This document shows, piece after piece, positions 57,979 to 64,000 of a stretch of 64,000 nt of DNA. Numbering within the stretch: position 1 is the first letter of the stretch; each line of letters begins with the position of its first letter. This DNA is from Eudorina sp. 2006-703-Eu-15 (Eukaryota; Chlorophyta; Chlorophyceae; Chlamydomonadales; Volvocaceae). A program made the translations under genes and the position numbers. The notes under the pieces were generated by a model. The model was given only the letters and a program-made list of their open reading frames with translations. It was not told the DNA's origin and did no database searches. The stretch spans positions 936,391 through 1,000,390 of the forward strand of contig BDSI01000023.1 of NCBI GenBank assembly GCA_003117195.1. The letters are read 5' to 3'.

Positions 57979-60900
57979 TCAGCCGCCGTCCGGCGGCGTG
58001 AAGTACAGGTGGCACTGCAGCTCCTGGCTCCACTTCCGTACACCCCCGGGCCCCAGCCAGCCAGGCCGGCTGCCGGCCGTGCCCAGCTGACCGCCACCCA
58101 CCGGTGGGTGCTCCGCTGTCGCGGCCCTCCGCACCGCCACCACCCCGCCGTCCTTCGGCCCCACTGGGCGCTCCCCTCCAATCACTTCCCGGCGTCCCAA
58201 CCCAGTGTCCGCCCAGACCTCACCGGCGGCCCCACCCTCGGGCCTTGAAGCCCCCACCCTTGCGAGCAGCAGGTCTTTGGCGCCCCTAGCCAACCTCGCC
58301 CCCGAGGCAACACCTACGAGCAGCTTCCTCCATAACCATAGGGCGCCGCTCCCCGCTTCCATGTGCTCGTGTCGCTGAGTAACGCTCTTTCCCTGCCCAT
58401 GCCCCTGCCCCTGCTCGTGCTCCTGTTCCTGCTCCGCGCGTTGCTGTCGCCGCTGCCTGATGCCGCCGCTACTGTCGCTGTCGCCACTACGGCTGCCCTC
58501 ACGGCTTCTGCCATTGCTCCCACCGCCCCCGGTGCGGTGCTGCAGCCAATCCCTGAGGGAAGGCATGTGGTCCGCGAACACCCCGTCCACCGCCACCGCC
58601 CCGCTCGGCCCCAGCAGCAGCTGGTACTCCGAGGTGACATTGACATCGGCCGCGGGGCCGCCGCCATCGGGCAGCAGGTGCGGCAGGAAGAAGCGCGACT
58701 CCGGACGTAGTGTGTAGGTGTGTACCTGGCGGGGCGCCCACGGGTTGCGATTGGGTGGGTTCAGGGCGAAAACTCAGGATGGCAGCAGAGGTGTCTGCGC
58801 GGCCGTTGGCTCATCTGAAGAACTGGGGCACCGGATCCCAAACTGGCGCACCAGTGCCGTCTGGTCCAACGTCCCCCTTACCCCATCCCCTGACCCCATC
58901 CCCTGACCCCATCTCCTGGCCCCGATCCACTGCGGGGTCCGGGCCGTCAACGACTCCGGCCATCTGCTGAATCTACCTAGCCAACGCCGACCCACAGTGA
59001 CCAGACCCTACCTGACCTAGCAGGTGATTGGCCCCCGCCGCGTCCCTCCCCGCTCCCCTCTGACCTGCAGCCCGTGGCGGTGGAACCGCTCCACAAGGCC
59101 AGAGCTGACGTATCGACCGCCGTTGCCGCCCCTCCCACCTCCCGCCTGCGCCTCCGCCCGCAGCGCCCTCCGCAGTGCGCCCTCGCTCCGCATCCGCCCC
59201 TCCTCTGCCCGGGCCACCGTCGCCTCCGGCTGCCAGTCCACCAATGTCCCCTTGGCCGGCCCCACCGCCGCCGCCCACACCGCGATCTCCTCCAGGGATG
59301 GCTCCTCCACCAGCTGCTCCAGGGTCAAGCCGCTGTCCGGGGCCACCCAGCTGCACACCAGCAGCGCAAGGTCCGGCCGGCGAGGGCGGACGGGTGCGTG
59401 GGCCGGCCCAATCGCAGGCGCGCGAGCTGCTTTACCACAGTTACACGATACGATGACATGAAACACTACGGTGCAGCACAGACGATGTAACGCAGCGAAG
59501 ACGCCCTCGTATCCCGTTTGCATCCACCCCCGCTTGCGGCAACCCTCCCTTTCCCACATCCCTGACAAGGTCTCCTCGCAGCCTGGCACGGTTCGACTCC
59601 GCCCGCCCACCGGCCGGCCGCCCTCATCCGCCTCACCCAGCCCCTACTGCCCATCTCACCCCTCCCAGTCGCCCAGCAGCAACACCGTGGGCGCGCAGGT
59701 GTGCGCCGCCAGGTAGCGCAGGCTGCCGGCCTCGAAGCTCTGCAGGAACACGGGCCGCCTCCGCCAGGCCTCACTGCCCAGGGGCGCTCCGAAGCCCGCG
59801 GCGGCCAGGGCGGCCAGCAGGATGTCCTCCAGGGAGGTGGCGGCGGCGCGCAGGGCGGGCAGCGAGTTGGTCCAGCTAGGGTGCTTGGTCTCGGGATAAA
59901 TGCCCACACTGCGGTTGGCCGACTGAGATGGCCCCGGAAGGGAGGGAAGGGAGGGCCAGGGACAGGAGGACGGCAGGACAGGAGCTGTTAGGAGGCCGCA
60001 CGCGGGAAGGATCCCAACACAAGGGTTTGGATGATCTTTGGCTGCGTGCACAGACGCTCTCAACGAATAGCTGCTCGCCATCGGCATCGATACCATTTGC
60101 CCGGGGGAAGGCTCACAGGCAATTGAGTGTTGCGATGCTGCGGAAGACGCCCGGGTGCGTGCGTGAGTGGGTGGGCGGATGTGCGGCTGGGTAGCTTCAA
60201 GGAAGTAAAGTTACGTCTCCGCTTGTAAGCGCCTTGATCAGCTAGAGAGGCAGAAAGATGGTTATGCGGCCCCTGGCGGAGGAGCCCCCGGGCCACACAG
60301 CCCGGGCCCCAGCAGCCGCACCACCACGGCGCCCCCGATCAACCCCCGGTCCCTGTCCCTCCCTGCACCTGGTCACCCTCCCGCTGCACTTGGCCGCCCT
60401 CCTCCCCTTCTCCGCCGCTTCGTGTCTCACCACCGCAACATCCAGGTAGTCTGCAAGCGTGGCGACCCTGAACCTGCCATTGTACGACTGGTTCCGAAAG
60501 GGCCAGGGTTGTACGGCGCGCAGCGTAGCTACCTCTGCCGCCGTCAGGTCCACGCTGAAAATGCCGTACACCTCTTCCCCGTCGATGGTGTAGTTCCGCC
60601 ATCGGTCGGGGAACTTGGCGGCCGCGTCCGTGGACCCGACCAGGTTGGGTTCGTGGCGGCACAGCGGCACCAGGTCCCGGGTGAGGACCACGTCGCACTC
60701 GATGAAATCGGCACCTGTGCCATGGAAAGGGAAGGTGCCATGGAAAGGCAAGGGGAAAGGCAAGGGACTACCCCTTAGAGCAGACAACCCCAATACATAG
60801 GCAGGGAGGAGGGACCCCACGAGGGGATGCTGCAGGGAGGGACGAGGCGGCAGGCGCGTCGGGACCCAGGCGGGCTCCGGGCCGCGGGAAACGCATCAGT

Positions 60901-61983
60901 TCTAGTAGCAGTAGCAGTAGTACCGTTACAGTGTGGATAGGCTTCCGGGCCCTGCCTAAGGGTTCATGTCGCGGTTTTATATGATGCTATAGGACACCTT
61001 CAACCATCATCACACCGAACCTACGCCATACGAACCGAGGGTCCAAGGCGGTTGATCCTGCCAACTAAGGATCCCACCTCATCCATTCACCCGCACATCC
61101 GTAGAGACAGAGGGTTCAGCAATCGCCACCGATCTAGCGTGCGAATCTCATTCCATCAACTGTGATCTCAACTCCACATCTCAGCAGCTAGCCATAATCT
61201 CATGCTCCCGAACATCAGTTCTGGAGAGGCGGCGCACCTCGGCAGCAGGCGGTAGATAACGGTCGGTGGAAAGGGGACAGCCGCGTGGGAAGCCCATCGG
61301 AGGGTGACTTGTGTCCTCGTGAACGCCTGCCGCAGGACAGAGCTCACCTTCGGCCACCGCCAGTTCGTACGCCTCGCGGGTGTGCTCCGGCAGCTCAGCC
61401 GATGCCCCTCGGTGCGCAATGCCAACCACCCCTCCTACGGCAGAACCTGGGGCCTGGCCCCTGGCTCCGATGTTCTTGGAGAGCGCGAGGGCATCTGTAG
61501 CTGTTGAAGCGGGTGCCGGTGCCGCCGAGCCAGCTGCCGCTGTGCCCGTAAGGAACATTTCGGCGTTTGGGATCAAGTCCGAGGCTGTCGTGTGCAGGCG
61601 CTCGAATACCTGATGAGGTGCAGGCGCCACGACAGGCTGGACGCCGGCCTGGGGCAGCAGGGGGTGGCATGGCAATCAGAAACACGACAATATGCCGCAT
61701 GGGGTGTGCGAGAGGGCGTGCAAGGTAGCGCCGCACACGGGGGTTGCGTGTTGCGGGTTCTGCCGGAATGGTGGTCGCTGCTGGTCGCTGTTGCTCAACT
61801 TCCCCACAACGCGAGTGACCACGACACAAAATACGGCGATGTTTGATGTAAAGAACCATTCGTTACCATGTGTTTAAGTTTTGTGACGCCCAGGGCCAGG
61901 ACAGCTGTGACAGCTAAGACCGCGAGCAACAGCCCTGCTTCAAGAAACCAAGCTGTTTGCAATACAACATGGTTTGTAAGCAT
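57979..61983 (-). CDS. Glycerophosphodiester phosphodiesterase (GDPD), membrane-anchored, 665 aa
   Basis: Hydrolyses glycerophosphodiesters to glycerol-3-phosphate and an alcohol, for example in phosphate or lipid recycling. Minus-strand exons: 61867-61983, 61348-61648, 60431-60714, 59660-59922, 59065-59350, 57979-58725. All phases agree. Residues 13-33 (FLEAGLLLAVLAVTAVLALGV) form a signal anchor. The GDPD barrel starts GIAHRGASAELPEHT, with catalytic His118 and Arg119. Metal-ligand residues follow in IECDVV (Glu145, Asp147), and the second catalytic His160 is in CRHEP. Then come YGIFSVDLTAAEV, QSYNGRFRVATLADYL, VGIYPETKHPSW, VFLQSFE and LLLGDWE. VDGVFADHMPSLRDWL ends the fold. This order matches plant GDPD5/6-type enzymes, which face the cell exterior or secretory lumen; NQS and NYT sequons fit that. 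The last 190 or so residues are a low-complexity tail with a Gln/Glu/His repeat. The exon 3 donor could be GTGAGA (chosen) or three bases earlier. Confidence 0.86.
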
Positions 61984-62822
61984 AACAAACAACACAACCC
62001 ACGGGTTTCGAATAGCAGCCAGCGGCGCAGGGCTGGCTCGTTGGTGCAGTCGAGCGTCGATTGCATGTTACCCAAGCTGCGCATTACTTATTGCCTAATC
62101 ACACCATGTGAATTATGTCTCATGTTTACAGAGACTTTAAAAACGTGGTGCGACCTCATCCAATGTATAATTAATAATGTTCATCCAAAGATGAGAAGAA
62201 ATCCCTACACAGATCGATTGAGAGGTAGTGTAAACAAGTATGATGACGTGCATATTAGTCGAGAGCTTGAGACTGGAGAAATCTTACAATGTAGTTCCGC
62301 GAACGGTTGCCTTGCAACCTCCACGGACACTGCAGCGTGGTGAGGCCCATTTAATGATCTCACCTAAAACATTGCGCATAAAAAAGTGTCCAGTGCTAGG
62401 CGAAAGCAAATGCCACAAGCAAATGCAAAACTTCTAACTGGCCATGCAAACGTTTACTGCTGGACATTTGCAAGGAGGCTGCAAATTGCTTGCTATCAAC
62501 ACTTCGGTAATTGTGTATCGGCCAAAGTAGCTGCGACTCTGCATCGTCTCGTCCGGAGCAACGACACTACCGGACTTTTGTCATGCTGTTGTGCACAAGT
62601 AATCTTGACCGTTTACATCTTGGGAGATGCGACTATTAATTTTATTTTTAACCACATATTGCATGTTCAAGCGCTTGCGTTGGGTCACAACCTGCTTACT
62701 TACAACCTACACTAGACGTCTGTATGAGGTAACTGCGAATTGAGCGAGAATATCAGCCGTGAACTGTATACCCTATTGCTTAAAGGAGAAGGGTTCATTG
62801 TGGATAACTGACTTCGGACCCG
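61984..62822. promoter_or_regulatory. Divergent intergenic region between GDPD and the last gene
   Basis: The 839 bases separate the start codons of the minus-strand GDPD gene and the plus-strand gene at 62823, so both promoters lie here. The centre (about 62080-62700) is AT-rich. No gene or clear TATA box is claimed. Confidence 0.5.
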
Positions 62823-63915
62823 ATGACGGCGGACTCAGCGCTCAAAAAGCTGGAGGAGTACGGTGAGGCGCGTGCAACAGGGCATAATTGCAAGGCCGAA
62901 TGTCGTTCTGAATGCAGCTGCTTGTCAAGCAGGGGAAAGGTTTATGACGCTGTTTGACGACGACGAACGCGGTAAAGCACGGCAGGGAAGCGGTATTGCT
63001 AAACGCAAAGCCGACGCGACCCGCAAAGAACGGGGAACAGCGAAGGATGGGGATCATGGTGGGTTCTGATGCGGAGGTGGGTGTGGGATTTGCCGAGGGT
63101 TATGCAATATTGGGTACGCGAGGGGTATTCGCGTGTATTACACGGTGCATGTACCAGTACGCCTGAACCTACCTGATTTGCAGTGGACAGCTACCATCGG
63201 TCGCATCGTTTCATTTGACGTGCTTAGTCGGCGAATTTGCTTGTGTACTGTGTAGAATGTAGGCGCTGATCCGGTAACCGCCAACCTGGACATTCACATC
63301 CCCACCTTAATGTATGCACATCATCTGCCCAGCGCTTGGGGCCGACGAGGAGACTGTATCGTGCGACCCATGGTCCCTTGCCAGGCGGTCGCCGCGCCAT
63401 CGAAGGGAGTACCGCTGCGACCGGCGCCAAAGTCAATAAGCAAACTGGAGCGACGCCAGACGGCTCGGAGAAGCAGCTGCCAACCGGGTGCAAACCGTCA
63501 ACGGCACCGTCCGTTACCAACGGCAAGCAGCCGAAGCGGATTACGGAGACGGGCGATGAAATTGACAGGATCATGCGGGCCGGTAAGAAGGCCAAACTTA
63601 ACGGTTCGGATCAAGCTGCCAACGGCGTGCCCCCGGGGCGGCCCATGTCAACACCGTCGAGCGTTCTATCAGCAGAAGCTTTAAGGCGTGAGCGCAAGCT
63701 ATTCATGTCGCATAAGGTGGGGTTCTGGTGATACAGCCTTTGACGGTAATCCAAGCTGTGTAGCGCAGTTTTCTTGATGGTTGGTACGCGGATGCAGGCG
63801 AGCAAAGTGCACGAGACTGTGCAGGAGGTTCCGTCGATAGCATTGCAGCCCCAGGAGGATGCTGGACTGAGCCCCGAGGAGTTCCAGAAGCTGCAGATGG
63901 AGGTGGAGAAATTCG
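62823..63915 (+). CDS. 5' part of an unrecognised gene (runs off the window)
   Basis: Three exons are supported: 62823-62862 (ATG; MTADSALKKLEEYG), 63385-63716 and 63798-63915, with phases 1, 0 and 1 and donors GTGAGG, GTGGGG and GTAAGG. The gene continues beyond 64000. The visible 163 residues are hydrophilic: a Lys/Thr/Ser/Asn-rich stretch with a basic patch (RIMRAGKKAKLNG), LSAEALRRERKLFMSHK, then a charged helix (LSPEEFQKLQMEVEKFG). There is no transit peptide or membrane segment. The composition suits a nuclear or nucleolar protein, but I recognise no family. A small exon inside the 522-base first intron cannot be excluded. Confidence 0.6.
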
Positions 63916-64000
63916 GTAAGGACCCCGTCAGCACCATTTTTGTTACTATGCTTGTACGAACATCACAAGGGCACTGTAACTTTTGCACCACTACAAATGT

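Overview
This window is nuclear DNA from a green alga, most likely a volvocine chlorophyte related to Chlamydomonas, Gonium or Volvox. It is GC-rich. Nearly every gene is cut into many exons with GTGAGN-type donors and (T/G)CAG acceptors. TGTAA poly(A) signals lie a few hundred bases past most stop codons. Simple repeats and minisatellites are abundant in introns. One gene is a clear orthologue of the Chlamydomonas flagellar central-pair protein CPC1. The species cannot be fixed from the sequence alone. All gene models below were built by hand from splice signals and reading-frame phase; every exon junction given keeps the frame.

Layout. (1) 1-510: last two exons of an unrecognised plus-strand gene. 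(2) 511-3719: no gene seen; microsatellites and an old tandem duplication. (3) 11787 down to 3720, minus strand: CPC1/SPEF2, 13 exons, about 1,947 aa. (4) 14754 down to 13555, minus: a five-exon gene for a very basic 128-aa protein. (5) 15032-16156, plus: a 165-aa plastid-targeted CBM20 starch-binding protein, divergent from (4) with 277 bp between start codons. (6) 16786-18421: a decayed LINE fragment with 8-bp target-site duplications. (7) 19330-24413, plus: a SNF2 translocase of the ERCC6L/PICH type, 13 exons. (8) 25665-27606, plus: a plastid-targeted protein resembling photosystem I assembly factor PSA3. (9) 29170-54228, plus: one 25-kb, 29-exon gene for a giant GT48 callose (1,3-beta-glucan) synthase of about 4,358 aa. 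Its introns carry a second LINE fragment, a pair of inverted roughly 385-bp repeats, a strong hairpin and several minisatellites. (10) 61983 down to 57979, minus: a membrane-anchored glycerophosphodiester phosphodiesterase, six exons. (11) 62823 to the window edge, plus: 5' part of an unrecognised gene.

These are ordinary eukaryotic neighbours rather than an operon, so no joint pathway is implied. Loose themes are polysaccharide (callose synthase, starch-binding protein), plastid biogenesis (PSA3-like) and cilia (CPC1). I see no CRISPR array, rRNA, convincing tRNA or prokaryotic-type defence system. The most unusual items are the callose synthase, swollen to more than twice plant size, and the mobile-element pairs: inverted copies inside one pre-mRNA, and two truncated LINE copies with clean target-site duplications.
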